Below, in pieces: positions 9,262 to 17,864 of a stretch of DNA of 64,000 bases. Both the position numbers and the translations under genes were made by a program. Positions within the stretch are counted from its first letter, which is position 1, and each line of letters opens with the position of its first letter. The notes beneath the pieces are model-generated. The model did no database searches, was not told the origin of the DNA, and saw nothing but the letters and a program-made list of their open reading frames with translations. Origin of the DNA: Comamonadaceae bacterium (GTDB lineage Bacteria > Pseudomonadota > Gammaproteobacteria > Burkholderiales > Burkholderiaceae_C); the NCBI GenBank assembly GCA_947450645.1, contig CANFWH010000001.1, forward strand, positions 151,839-215,838, written 5' to 3'.

Positions 9262-9743
9262 CGCAAAGCATCCAGCACTTAAAAGAGACGATGGCCTGCT
9301 TCGGCACGGGCGTGACCATCATCACCGCACATCATGCTGGGCACGACTTTGGCATGACCTGCAACTCCTTCAACACCGTCTCGCTAGAGCCAGCGCTCGT
9401 GCTCTGGTCGCTCAGGCAAGCCTCTGGCAACCGCGCCCACTTTGAAGCGGCAGGTGGCTACACCGTCAATATCCTGAGCCACGCACAGCAACCGCTGGCG
9501 ATGCGCTTTACCAAAGGCTCACACGAGGAACGTTTCGCGGGGCTAGAGCTAGCAAGGCTTCCCACGGGTCGCCCGCAAATCGTTGGCTGCACCGCATGGT
9601 TCGATTGCGCGCTAGAACAAATTATTCCAGCTGGCGATCACGACATCATGCTGGGGCGAGTTTTAAGTTTTGGTGTGAATGCGGATGCGAACGCAGAGCC
9701 GCTGATTTATGCGCGAAGGCAGTTTGGGCGGTTGGTGGTTTAA
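9258..9743 (+). CDS. Flavin reductase (FMN reductase component of two-component monooxygenase)
   Basis: A 161-residue protein of the flavin reductase-like (HpaC/SmoA) fold. It opens with the family pattern MACFGTGVTIITA, followed by GMTCNSFNTVSLEP and the FTKGSHEERF region. It would supply FMNH2 to the SsuD-like oxygenase two genes upstream. It overlaps the aldo-keto reductase stop by four bases. Its stop sits three bases from the convergent GH31 gene's stop, leaving no room for a terminator. Confidence 0.9.
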   Translation: MTQSIQHLKETMACFGTGVTIITAHHAGHDFGMTCNSFNTVSLEPALVLWSLRQASGNRAHFEAAGGYTVNILSHAQQPLAMRFTKGSHEERFAGLELARLPTGRPQIVGCTAWFDCALEQIIPAGDHDIMLGRVLSFGVNADANAEPLIYARRQFGRLVV

Positions 9744-9746
9744 ACC

Positions 9747-11903
9747 TCAGCTGCGTTTAAATAGCGGCAACTTAGCCAGCGGCGCATTTACCGTGTGATA
9801 CTGCCCTGCTACAAACACCTCGCCGCTCTCAAAGCCATGCCACACTTGGCCTGCGGGCAATCTAGGTAAATAAACACGTCTTGTTCTCGCGCCCTCTTCC
9901 ACCACAGGTGCGACCAGATATTGACTGCCGAGCATGAAGTCGTCTGAGTCTTTGAAGCACTCTTCGTCATTCGGGAAATCGTAAAACGTCGGGCGGATGA
10001 TGGGCTCGTGATGGCTGCTGGCTCGCTCAAAGCACTCCAGCAAATACGGCATCAGTTTGTACCGAAGCTCTATCGCGGCGATCACGTCTTTGGTGACTTC
10101 AGGGTGCATCCACGGCACATTGCTGAAATGCCCGCCGTTTGCATCTTGCTTCCACGAATTCATCACCATCCGCGGATTCAAAGAGCAGGCTTGCACCCAG
10201 CGCAAGAAAAGTTCAGGGCTTGGAATCGGTCCATAAAAACCGCCCACATCGTGACCGATATTGAACATGCCGGAGATGCTCATTTGTAAGCCTGTGCGGA
10301 TGTTCCATTTAAGTGTGCGCCAGCTCGTTGTGTTGTCGCCCGACCATGTTTGCGCGTAACGCTGAATGCCAGGACTGCCTGCGCGGGACACGGTGTAAAT
10401 TGACTCTGGCGATGTGACAGATGGCTGGGAAGCCATATCCTGCTTGGCTTGCACGAGTGCCGTTTTTTGATATGCTTGTTGCGCTTCATACGTCGCGCGG
10501 GTCATGAGCAGCGAGTGCAAGGGCTTGGCACGGTGCATCGGTATCGATGTTCCAAAGCCGCCACTCACCGCGTCGTCATCCAAAATCGCATATTCGTTGT
10601 TGTCGTTCCAGCCCACGTCAATGCCGTAATCGAGCACTTGTGCTTTCAAGTTTTTTTGCCACCACTCAATCGATGCACGGTTAGTGAAATCGAGGTGCGA
10701 ACCCATGCCATCCCAATACGGTTCGATGATGGGTTGTCCCGTCTTGGCGTTGGTGATAAAGCCGCCAGCAGCCTTCATAGAGTCATAGGCTGGGTGGTCA
10801 TTCAGCAAGCATGGCTTGATGTTGGCGACCAGTCGCATTCCGTTTGCGTTGAACTTTTTATTCAACGTTTTTGGGTCAGGAAACTTTGCAGTATTCCACG
10901 TAAACACATAGCGCTGTTTGCCGCGTGCGCCCACGCCTGTAGAGTAGCCCGAGCCATAGTGGAAGGCGCTAATCGGCACACCGTGCGACTTCACTTTGTC
11001 GATAAATTGATCGAGTTGATTTTGCGCATCGGGCGCGTCCGCCAAGCCCATCGCCGTTTGCGCGTAGCCCACGCTCCATGCGGGCACACGCGCCGTGCCG
11101 CCAATCAGGCGCATCCACTGGGCAATGACTTCAGCAGGCGTATCGCCCACCATCAGGTAGTAATCTAAATCGCCATCGTCAATTTCGGCATAGCGATAAA
11201 AGCCGTGATACATGTCGTGCTCGCAGCCAAAGTCAAACGTACAAGTGGCAAGCGTGTCGTAGTAAAGCCCCAGCCACTGGCCGCTGGCGGTGCGCGCGAG
11301 CGTAAACGGCCAGTGCTTATAGAGCGGATCGCCATGCTCAGGGTCAAAGCCAATCGAGTCCATACCGCCTGTGCGCAAGCGGCGACCCGTGAGATCGAGC
11401 GGCCCTGTCTTGTCGCCAAGGCCATAGTGTTTTTCAACAGGGATATGCCCCTTGCCAACCACGCGCTCTAAGTAATGACGCACAAGACCCGAGCGCTGCT
11501 CCGTCATGTAGCCGCTAGTGATGCGATCAGCGGCAATAACGGCACTCGCAGAAGCCTTATCTGATGTGGCTTGGCGGGCATCTGTCCAAATCAATCGCAG
11601 TGGCTGAGTTTGAATGTCCACGCGCAAGCGCTGGGTGCTGAGCGATGAGTTGGTAGCCACAACCTTCGGCAGGTCAAACCCAGCAAGGCTTGCGCGAGGT
11701 CTGCCTTCCCACGGCACATCTGTTGTGGCTTCTGGGCAGATAGCCCAAGTACGCGGCTCTTTAAAACCAGCAGCGGGTTTTAAGGTCACGCGAGCGAGCG
11801 ATTCGCCCAAAAATTGAACTGTAAATTCGCTGCCATCAACCAGAGGAACAACAGCGGCAGAACCGCGCAAGGCCACGTTGGAAAAGGCTTGCAGAGCATT
11901 CAT
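9747..11903 (-). CDS. Glycoside hydrolase family 31 protein
   Basis: A 718-residue retaining alpha-glycosidase of GH31. The (beta/alpha)8 domain carries the nucleophile Asp434 in WNDNNE and the acid/base Asp523 in TWSGDN, with the usual following GLSG/IGHDVGGFYG-type segment. No signal peptide is seen, so it acts in the cytoplasm on an imported glycoside. It is encoded with an ABC ATPase and permease. By context it could release sulfoquinovose from its glycosides, but the nucleophile region is WNDNNEY rather than the FGEY type of YihQ and the expected Arg-x-x-Trp is not obvious (GKQRYVFTWN near residue 328). An ordinary alpha-glucosidase is equally possible. Confidence 0.9.
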   Translation of the reverse strand: MNALQAFSNVALRGSAAVVPLVDGSEFTVQFLGESLARVTLKPAAGFKEPRTWAICPEATTDVPWEGRPRASLAGFDLPKVVATNSSLSTQRLRVDIQTQPLRLIWTDARQATSDKASASAVIAADRITSGYMTEQRSGLVRHYLERVVGKGHIPVEKHYGLGDKTGPLDLTGRRLRTGGMDSIGFDPEHGDPLYKHWPFTLARTASGQWLGLYYDTLATCTFDFGCEHDMYHGFYRYAEIDDGDLDYYLMVGDTPAEVIAQWMRLIGGTARVPAWSVGYAQTAMGLADAPDAQNQLDQFIDKVKSHGVPISAFHYGSGYSTGVGARGKQRYVFTWNTAKFPDPKTLNKKFNANGMRLVANIKPCLLNDHPAYDSMKAAGGFITNAKTGQPIIEPYWDGMGSHLDFTNRASIEWWQKNLKAQVLDYGIDVGWNDNNEYAILDDDAVSGGFGTSIPMHRAKPLHSLLMTRATYEAQQAYQKTALVQAKQDMASQPSVTSPESIYTVSRAGSPGIQRYAQTWSGDNTTSWRTLKWNIRTGLQMSISGMFNIGHDVGGFYGPIPSPELFLRWVQACSLNPRMVMNSWKQDANGGHFSNVPWMHPEVTKDVIAAIELRYKLMPYLLECFERASSHHEPIIRPTFYDFPNDEECFKDSDDFMLGSQYLVAPVVEEGARTRRVYLPRLPAGQVWHGFESGEVFVAGQYHTVNAPLAKLPLFKRS

Positions 11904-11918
11904 CTAAAAATCCTAATA

Positions 11919-12899
11919 TCAAATACGTTGTTCGTTTTTATCAAAATGGTGCTCATGCGCGGCATCCCATGAAAGCGCCACCTTGTCGCCACGTAACACT
12001 TCCAGCGGCTGCGTCAGGAGCATCTCGATTTTTGTACCGTCAGCCAAAACGCCTTGCAGTAGCGAGCTTGCGCCCATGTATTCAAACTGATGTACGGTCA
12101 AGGCGCGTCCTTCGCCATCTGCGTTGATGCGAATATGTTCGGGACGAATGCCAATGCTGCCTGCGTCGTTGTTTATAAAGTTCATACGTGGCGAGCCAAT
12201 AAATCCCGCCACAAAGGTGTTGATGGGGCGCTCGTACAGTTCTTTGGGCGTGCCGATTTGCTCAATCTTGCCAGCACGTAGCACGACGATTTTGTCGGCC
12301 AGCGTCATGGCTTCGACTTGGTCGTGCGTGACGTAAATCATGGTGGAGCCAAGACGTGCATGCAGGTCGCGTAGCTCGGCTCGCATCGAGACGCGCAGTT
12401 CAGCGTCCAAGTTAGAGAGCGGCTCGTCAAACAAAAAGAGTTTTGGCTCACGAACAATGGCGCGTCCAATCGCCACGCGCTGGCGCTGACCGCCCGATAG
12501 CTGCGTGGGCTTGCGATCCAAGAGTTCGGTGAGACGCAGCAAGCTTGCCGCGCCCGAGACTTTTTCGCGCACAACCGCTTTGGCAATGCCCGCGTTCTCA
12601 AGGCCGAATGCCATGTTGTCGTAGACACTCATGTGCGGATAGAGCGCATAACTTTGAAACACCATCGCGCAGCCGCGCTCGGCAGCCGATACGTCGTTTA
12701 CCACCGCGCCATCAATTTTGATCTCGCCTGTGCTGGCAGTCTCAAGGCCTGCAATCATGCGCAGCAGCGTTGATTTGCCGCAGCCAGAAGGACCGACAAA
12801 CACAACGAACTGGCCGTGCGCCACATCAAGGTCAACGCCTTTAATCACGGACACATCGCCAAATGATTTGGTCAGCGATTGAAGTTGTAGCGTACTCAT
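11919..12899 (-). CDS. MalK/UgpC-type sugar ABC transporter ATPase (SmoE-like)
   Basis: A 326-residue carbohydrate-importer ATPase. Walker A GPSGCGKS is at residues 36-43, the signature LSGGQ at 134-138 and Walker B LFLFDE at 154-159. The C-terminal ~90 residues form the TOBE-type regulatory domain of MalK-like proteins (IGIRPEHI). The start codon abuts the permease stop. One such ATPase can serve several CUT1 permeases, which matters because this locus has only one permease and no binding protein. Confidence 0.94.
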   Translation of the reverse strand: MSTLQLQSLTKSFGDVSVIKGVDLDVAHGQFVVFVGPSGCGKSTLLRMIAGLETASTGEIKIDGAVVNDVSAAERGCAMVFQSYALYPHMSVYDNMAFGLENAGIAKAVVREKVSGAASLLRLTELLDRKPTQLSGGQRQRVAIGRAIVREPKLFLFDEPLSNLDAELRVSMRAELRDLHARLGSTMIYVTHDQVEAMTLADKIVVLRAGKIEQIGTPKELYERPINTFVAGFIGSPRMNFINNDAGSIGIRPEHIRINADGEGRALTVHQFEYMGASSLLQGVLADGTKIEMLLTQPLEVLRGDKVALSWDAAHEHHFDKNEQRI

Positions 12900-13964
12900 T
12901 TATTTGACTCCCGCACCAGCAATGCCAGTCGTAATATATTTTTGTAAAAAGGCAAACACCAGCGTAATCGGGATCAAGGTAATCACGGTCATGGCGAGCA
13001 AATAATGCCACTGCGTATTGAGCTCGCCTTGGAAGGAATTGAGCGCGAGTTGCAAGGTGAAAAATTCTGATTTAGAGAGCACGATCAGTGGCAGCAAGAA
13101 ATCGTTCCAGCGCCACATCACCGAGAAAATGGCAAGCACAGCAAGGGCTGGCGCGGCGAGCGGCAAGATGATCTTCCAATAAATACGCCACTCGGAGGCG
13201 TGATCCATGCGCGCGGCTTCTAGCAATTCATCGGGGATCGTCAGCATGTATTGACGCAGCAAAAACACGCCCGTCGGTGTGGCGATGGCAGGCAATATCA
13301 CGCCCCACAAGCTATTGAGCAGCCCCACCGAGTTGATGACCAAAAACACCGGCACGAGAATAATCGTGGGTGGAATCATGAGCGTCGCGATGATGAGACC
13401 AAAGACGAATTTTTGTCCTTTGAATTGGTATTTTGACAACGCAAACGCTGCCATGGAATTGACCAAGAGCGTGAGCAAGGTTGCAATCACAGTGATGAAC
13501 ACACTATTGAATAAGTACTTGCCAAAACTAAATTTTCCAAAAATTTCGGTGTAGTTTGAAAAGGCAAATTGGAGTTCGTTCATCGGCACGCGGTCGCTAA
13601 TGTTGACCTTAATGGCGGGCACGTCTGGCTTGGCTGGATCGACCATGGTTGCTTCGATGCCCAAGCGCATCACCTGCGCCATTGGCTTATCGCCGTCTGG
13701 CGTTTTAGTCAAAAACAACGGCAAGCGTTGATCTTGACCAACAACTGTCACCATCTGCTGCGAGTACGGTAAAAACGTGGGTGGAAATTGACTAATCGCA
13801 CTTTCTGTTTTAAGTGACGACATCACCAACCACACGATGGGGGCGAACATAGTGAAGAGGCCCACGAATAAATAGACGTAAGACACGTAGTCCGTCCAAT
13901 CGAGTTGTCCCTTGCCGTGGGTTCGCGTGAGAAATTCTTTGATGCGCATAGTAAGATCAATCAT
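12900..13964 (-). CDS. CUT1 sugar ABC transporter permease (MalG-type, with large periplasmic insert)
   Basis: A 354-residue inner-membrane permease. The start is taken at 13964 because GAGAAGGGA lies six bases upstream; a longer frame from 13988 is less likely. The EAA loop that contacts the ATPase is visible at EAARMDHASEWRIYWKIILPLAAPAL's first half. It is longer than typical MalG (~280-300) because of a ~70-residue hydrophilic segment after the first helix. A CUT1 importer needs a partner permease and a binding protein, and neither is here: the next gene upstream is a divergent FAH gene only 36 bases away. Confidence 0.92.
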   Translation of the reverse strand: MIDLTMRIKEFLTRTHGKGQLDWTDYVSYVYLFVGLFTMFAPIVWLVMSSLKTESAISQFPPTFLPYSQQMVTVVGQDQRLPLFLTKTPDGDKPMAQVMRLGIEATMVDPAKPDVPAIKVNISDRVPMNELQFAFSNYTEIFGKFSFGKYLFNSVFITVIATLLTLLVNSMAAFALSKYQFKGQKFVFGLIIATLMIPPTIILVPVFLVINSVGLLNSLWGVILPAIATPTGVFLLRQYMLTIPDELLEAARMDHASEWRIYWKIILPLAAPALAVLAIFSVMWRWNDFLLPLIVLSKSEFFTLQLALNSFQGELNTQWHYLLAMTVITLIPITLVFAFLQKYITTGIAGAGVK

Positions 13965-14000
13965 ACCGAATCCCTTCTCCAATCTCATCTAAGGAAAACC

Positions 14001-14849
14001 ATGAAACTTGTTCGATACGGCGCGGCTGGTAAAGAAAAACCAGGCTTGGTAGATAGCAATGGCAAATTGCGTGACCTGTCCAAACACGTCAAAGATTTTG
14101 ATGGCGCAGCCATTAGTCCCGCTGCGCTTGCAAAAATTGCCAAGCTCAAAACGGATACGCTGCCTCTCGTCAAAGGCAAGCCCCGCATGGGCTGCCCCGT
14201 TGCAAAGGTCGGCAAGTTTATTGCGATTGGACTCAATTTTTATGACCACGCCGAAGAATCTGGCATGGCCGTACCGAAAGAGCCTGTCGTGTTTATGAAG
14301 ACCATCAATTGCATTCAAGGCCCTAACGACAACGTGATGTTGCCCAAGGGCTCGGTCAAAGGTGATTGGGAAGTGGAGCTCGGCATTGTCATTGGCACAC
14401 GCGCACGCTACGTCACGCAAAAAGCAGCCACGGATTACGTGGCGGGTTATTGCTTGATTAACGATGTCTCCGAGCGCGAATACCAACTCGAGCGCGGTCC
14501 ACAGTGGGACAAGGGCAAGGGTTGCGATACCTTCGGCCCCATCGGCCCGTGGCTTGCGACCAAAGACGACATCGCCGACATCCACAAATGCGCGATGTGG
14601 CTAGACGTGAACGGTGTGCGGATGCAAACAGGCACAACCAAAAAGATGATTTTTAATGTGCCAAAAATTGTCAGCTACTTAAGCACCTTTATGACGCTGG
14701 AGCCTGGTGACATCATCACCACGGGCACACCGCCTGGCGTGGGACTCGGGATGAAGCCACCGAAGTTTTTAAAGGCGGGCGACGTGATGACCCTTGGCAT
14801 TGAAGGCCTTGGCGAACAACGTCAATTGGTCGTGCCGTTTAAGTTGTAG
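14001..14849 (+). CDS. Fumarylacetoacetate hydrolase (FAH) family protein
   Basis: A 282-residue FAH-fold enzyme. AAGGAAA sits just before the ATG at 14001, which decides the start over a longer frame running back through the permease. The metal-binding acidic residues are visible in DWEVELG and LINDVSERE, and the C-terminal TTGTPPGVGLG is characteristic. Close relatives include 2,4-diketo-3-deoxy-sugar acid hydrolases and enzymes annotated as ureidoglycolate lyases, so a role in sugar-acid breakdown is plausible but unproven. It is followed by a hairpin repeat and a terminator. Confidence 0.9.
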   Translation: MKLVRYGAAGKEKPGLVDSNGKLRDLSKHVKDFDGAAISPAALAKIAKLKTDTLPLVKGKPRMGCPVAKVGKFIAIGLNFYDHAEESGMAVPKEPVVFMKTINCIQGPNDNVMLPKGSVKGDWEVELGIVIGTRARYVTQKAATDYVAGYCLINDVSEREYQLERGPQWDKGKGCDTFGPIGPWLATKDDIADIHKCAMWLDVNGVRMQTGTTKKMIFNVPKIVSYLSTFMTLEPGDIITTGTPPGVGLGMKPPKFLKAGDVMTLGIEGLGEQRQLVVPFKL

Positions 14850-14861
14850 CCGCACCTGTCA

Positions 14862-14879
14862 TTCCCGCGAAGGCGGGAA
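14862..14879. repeat. Short GC-rich hairpin repeat
   Basis: TTCCCGC-GAAG-GCGGGAA is a perfect 7-base stem with a four-base loop. It resembles the widespread short palindromic intergenic repeat of Proteobacteria. Only one copy was seen in this window. Confidence 0.55.
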
Positions 14880-14888
14880 ACCACGAAA

Positions 14889-14917
14889 CCACAAGTTTTG
14901 CGCTTGTGGTTTTTTTA
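14889..14917 (+). terminator. Rho-independent terminator after FAH gene
   Basis: CCACAAG (14889-14895) pairs with CTTGTGG (14903-14909) and is followed by a run of T. It lies 40 bases after the FAH stop and separates this gene from the TetR operon. Confidence 0.85.
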
Positions 14918-14931
14918 TTCTTAAAAATAGC

Positions 14932-14950
14932 ACGATCGTTCTTTTATAAG
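14932..14950 (+). promoter_or_regulatory. Candidate TetR operator and -10 box
   Basis: The 8-base palindrome ACGATCGT (14932-14939) lies between the terminator and the TetR start, next to a TATAAG -10-like box at 14945-14950. This position fits autoregulation by the TetR protein; the assignment is an inference from position only. Confidence 0.4.
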
Positions 14951-14965
14951 TTACACTCGCGACTT

Positions 14966-15571
14966 ATGACTACCTCCAAATCTGCCTCTAAAGCTGAACA
15001 AACCAAAGCCGCCATCGTCGATGCTGCGCTGCGTTTGGCGTCGCAAATTGGCTTGGAAGGCCTATCAATTGGGGCGATTGCTGAAGTCACTCAGATGAGT
15101 AAGTCGGGCGTGTTTGCGCATTTTGGTTCGCGTGAAGAGCTGCAAATTTCAGTCGTGCGCGAGTATTTTTTACGCTTTGAACGTGATGTTTTTATGCCAA
15201 CGCTGACTGCTGAACGAGGCCTGCCAAGGCTGCGTGCCCTGTTTGCCAATTGGATGGTGCAAGTCGCACATGAAATTCAATCTGGCTGCATTTTTATTAG
15301 CGGTGCAGTCGAATTTGATGACCGCACAGGCCCTGTGCGCGATGCGCTGGAGCAGTCTATGAAGACGTGGCTCGCGGCCGTGCGTCGCTGCGTGGCAATG
15401 GCGGTTGAAGCGGGACACCTCATCAAAACAGCCGATCCCAAGCAGGTGGTCTTTGAAATTCACGGCCTCATTTTGGCGCTGCACTACGAAGCCAAATTTA
15501 TTAAATCACCACGCTCCGTGGAGCGGGCCAAAGTTGGCTTTGAAAATTTACTCACTCATTACAAAATCTAA
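14966..15571 (+). CDS. TetR/AcrR-family transcriptional regulator
   Basis: A 201-residue TetR-type repressor. The start at 14966 begins MTTSKSAS; twenty further upstream codons in frame overlap the promoter and are discounted. The helix-turn-helix lies in residues ~15-60 (AIAEVTQMSKSGVFAHFGSREEL). The C-terminal ligand domain fits TetR members that sense acyl-CoA or fatty acids. It is followed after 13 bases by an acyl-CoA dehydrogenase, so local control of a beta-oxidation operon is the likely role. Confidence 0.92.
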   Translation: MTTSKSASKAEQTKAAIVDAALRLASQIGLEGLSIGAIAEVTQMSKSGVFAHFGSREELQISVVREYFLRFERDVFMPTLTAERGLPRLRALFANWMVQVAHEIQSGCIFISGAVEFDDRTGPVRDALEQSMKTWLAAVRRCVAMAVEAGHLIKTADPKQVVFEIHGLILALHYEAKFIKSPRSVERAKVGFENLLTHYKI

Positions 15572-15584
15572 AAGGAATCACACC

Positions 15585-17402
15585 ATGCCATCCTATAACC
15601 CACCCCTGCGCGACATGCAATTTGTAATGCACGAACTCTTGCAGGTTACCGACGAGTTCAAGCTGATGCCCAAGCACGCGGACTTGGACGCGGACACGAT
15701 CAATGCGGTGTTAGAAGAAGGCGGCAAGTTCACAACAGGCGTGACCTTTCCGATTAACGCCAGCGGCGACCACGAAGGCTGCGTGCTCGACCAGACCACG
15801 CACAGCGTGACCACCCCGAAAGGCTGGAAGGAAGCCTATGCGCAATATGTTGAAGGCGGCTGGCCCGCACTATCGGGCGATCCGCAGTGGGGTGGACAAG
15901 GCTTGCCGATTGTGCTCAATCAAGCGTTTTACGAAATGCTTAATTCCGCCAACCAAGCTTGGACGATGTATCCAGGCTTGGCGCATGGCGCGCACGCCGC
16001 CATTGAAGCGCACGGCACAGAGGCGCAAAAGAAGATGTATTTGCCTAACATCACCAGCGGCAAATGGCTAGGAACAATGTGCTTGACCGAAGCACACTGC
16101 GGAACGGATCTTGGGCTTTTACGTACCAAGTCCGAACCCCAAGCGGACGGCAGTTATGTCATCACAGGATCGAAAATATTTATTAGCGGCGGCGACTCGG
16201 ATTTTGCCGAAAACATCGTGCATTTGGTACTGGCTCGCTTGCCAGATGCGCCTGCTGGCAGCAAAGGGATTAGTCTCTTTTTGGTGCCCAAGTTTTTAGT
16301 CAATAACGATGGCAGCCTTGGCGCACGCAATCCCATTTTTGTCACGGGTATTGAGCACAAGATGGGCATTAACGGCAGCGCGACTTGCCAAATCAGCATT
16401 GACGGCGCGCGTGGCTCTTTGGTCGGTGAGCCGAACAAAGGCCTCGCAGCCATGTTTGTGATGATGAACGCTGCGCGTATAGGCGTGGGGATGCAGTCCT
16501 TGGGTTTGACTGAAATCGCTTACCAAAACGCCTTGGCTTATGCCAAAGACCGTATCCAAATGCGCTCACTCACAGGTGCAAAGGATCTCAGCAAGCCAGC
16601 GGACGCCATCATTGTGCATCCTGATGTGCGTAAGCAACTACTCACGGCTAAAGCCTATGCCGAAGGTGGTCGCGCCATGAGTTTGTATTGCGCACTCTTA
16701 ATCGACAAAGAGCACAACCATCCTGACGAACAAGTGCGCAAAGACAGCGCCGAGTTGGTCGCACTGCTCACACCGATTGTGAAAGCATTCCTGACCGACA
16801 ACGGTCACATTGCCACCAACGCTTGTATGCAAGTGTTTGGCGGACATGGCTTTATCAAAGAGTGGGGCATGGAGCAGTTTGTGCGCGACAACCGCATCAA
16901 TATGATTTATGAAGGCACGAACGCCGTGCAATCGCTAGATTTATTGGGTCGGAAAATCCTTGGCAACAACGGCGAGAGTTTGAAAAAATTTGGTAACCAA
17001 ATTGCGGCGCTCGTGGCCGAAGTCAAGGGCGATGAGCAACATGTGGACGATATGCAAGAGTTCACTGTGCCACTTGCTGACCTTGGTCAAAAGATGACCG
17101 CCTTCACCACCGAGATTGGGATGCGTGCTTTTCAAAACGCGAATGAAGTGGGCGCCGCCTCCACCGATTATTTGCGCGTCGCAGGTCACTTGGTGTTTGG
17201 CTATTTCTTTGCCCGCATGGCCTATATCTCGCTCAAAGCCATAGCTAGCGGGGCTTCTAGCGGTGACGCTAAGTTCTACCAAGGCAAACTGCAAACCGCC
17301 CGTTTTTATTTTGCCAAGCTCATGCCCGAGACACTGAGCTTGATGGCCACTGCACGCACAGGCGCAGAATCACTGATGGACACCGAGGCGGCACTGGCAT
17401 GA
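15585..17402 (+). CDS. Acyl-CoA dehydrogenase (DmdC-type, ~600 residues)
   Basis: A 605-residue FAD-dependent acyl-CoA dehydrogenase with the extra C-terminal domain of the 3-methylmercaptopropionyl-CoA dehydrogenase (DmdC)-like group. AAAGGA eight bases ahead fixes the start at 15585. Visible family blocks are GTMCLTEAHCGTDLGLL, SGGDSDFAENIVHLVLA, and the C-terminal QVFGGHGFIKEWGMEQFVRDNRI with the YEGTNAVQSLDLLGRK flavin/catalytic region. Substrate is uncertain: many Burkholderiales use such paralogues for medium- or long-chain acyl-CoA. It is translationally coupled to the next gene by a four-base overlap. Confidence 0.94.
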   Translation: MPSYNPPLRDMQFVMHELLQVTDEFKLMPKHADLDADTINAVLEEGGKFTTGVTFPINASGDHEGCVLDQTTHSVTTPKGWKEAYAQYVEGGWPALSGDPQWGGQGLPIVLNQAFYEMLNSANQAWTMYPGLAHGAHAAIEAHGTEAQKKMYLPNITSGKWLGTMCLTEAHCGTDLGLLRTKSEPQADGSYVITGSKIFISGGDSDFAENIVHLVLARLPDAPAGSKGISLFLVPKFLVNNDGSLGARNPIFVTGIEHKMGINGSATCQISIDGARGSLVGEPNKGLAAMFVMMNAARIGVGMQSLGLTEIAYQNALAYAKDRIQMRSLTGAKDLSKPADAIIVHPDVRKQLLTAKAYAEGGRAMSLYCALLIDKEHNHPDEQVRKDSAELVALLTPIVKAFLTDNGHIATNACMQVFGGHGFIKEWGMEQFVRDNRINMIYEGTNAVQSLDLLGRKILGNNGESLKKFGNQIAALVAEVKGDEQHVDDMQEFTVPLADLGQKMTAFTTEIGMRAFQNANEVGAASTDYLRVAGHLVFGYFFARMAYISLKAIASGASSGDAKFYQGKLQTARFYFAKLMPETLSLMATARTGAESLMDTEAALA

Positions 17403-17854
17403 AAAAATTTGGCTGGCTGGCTCTGCTTTTCCTCTCACTCAATACTTGGGCACAAATGACGCCTGTGGGCACATGGCATACGTTGGACGACGAAACGGGC
17501 AAACCTTCCGCTGAAATTCGCATTGTTGATAAAGGCAATGACGGGATCGTAGGTGTAATTGTGCGAAGCCTTACGCCGCCCTCTGAGCGTGAGGAAGAAC
17601 TTTGCACAAAGTGCACAGACGACCGCAAAGATAAATCCAAAATCGGCATGGAAATTATCCGCAGTGCTAAGCAAACAACAGGGACGTCCATGTGGGAAGG
17701 CGGCCAGATTCTCGATCCCAATAATGGCAAGATTTATCGGCTACGCTTAATGCCTATTGAGGGTGGTGCCAAGCTGCAAGTACGCGGCTACATCGGCCCC
17801 TTTTACAGAACGCAAACGTGGGATCGCGCAAGCCTAGCTACTTCCTCTAACTGA
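17399..17854 (+). CDS. DUF2147-family exported protein
   Basis: A 151-residue small secreted protein. The N-terminus MKKFGWLALLFLSLNTWAQ is a Sec signal peptide. The mature part follows the DUF2147 pattern: GTWHTLDDETGKPSAEI at the start, a CTKC pair in the middle, WEGGQILDPNNGKIYR, then LQVRGYIGPFYRTQTW. Members often sit with fatty-acid oxidation genes, as here, but the function is not known. It starts inside the stop of the acyl-CoA dehydrogenase. Confidence 0.88.
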   Translation: MKKFGWLALLFLSLNTWAQMTPVGTWHTLDDETGKPSAEIRIVDKGNDGIVGVIVRSLTPPSEREEELCTKCTDDRKDKSKIGMEIIRSAKQTTGTSMWEGGQILDPNNGKIYRLRLMPIEGGAKLQVRGYIGPFYRTQTWDRASLATSSN

Positions 17855-17864
17855 ATGACACACC

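Noticed and set aside
10449..11168. Long open frame opposite the GH31 gene
   Set aside because: It mirrors GH31 codons, has no recognisable family, and the opposite strand has clear catalytic motifs.
14001..14849. FAH gene as Weimberg XylX (2-keto-3-deoxyxylonate dehydratase)
   Set aside because: It is about 100 residues shorter than XylX, has a different N-terminus and lies 36 kb from the xylose operon.
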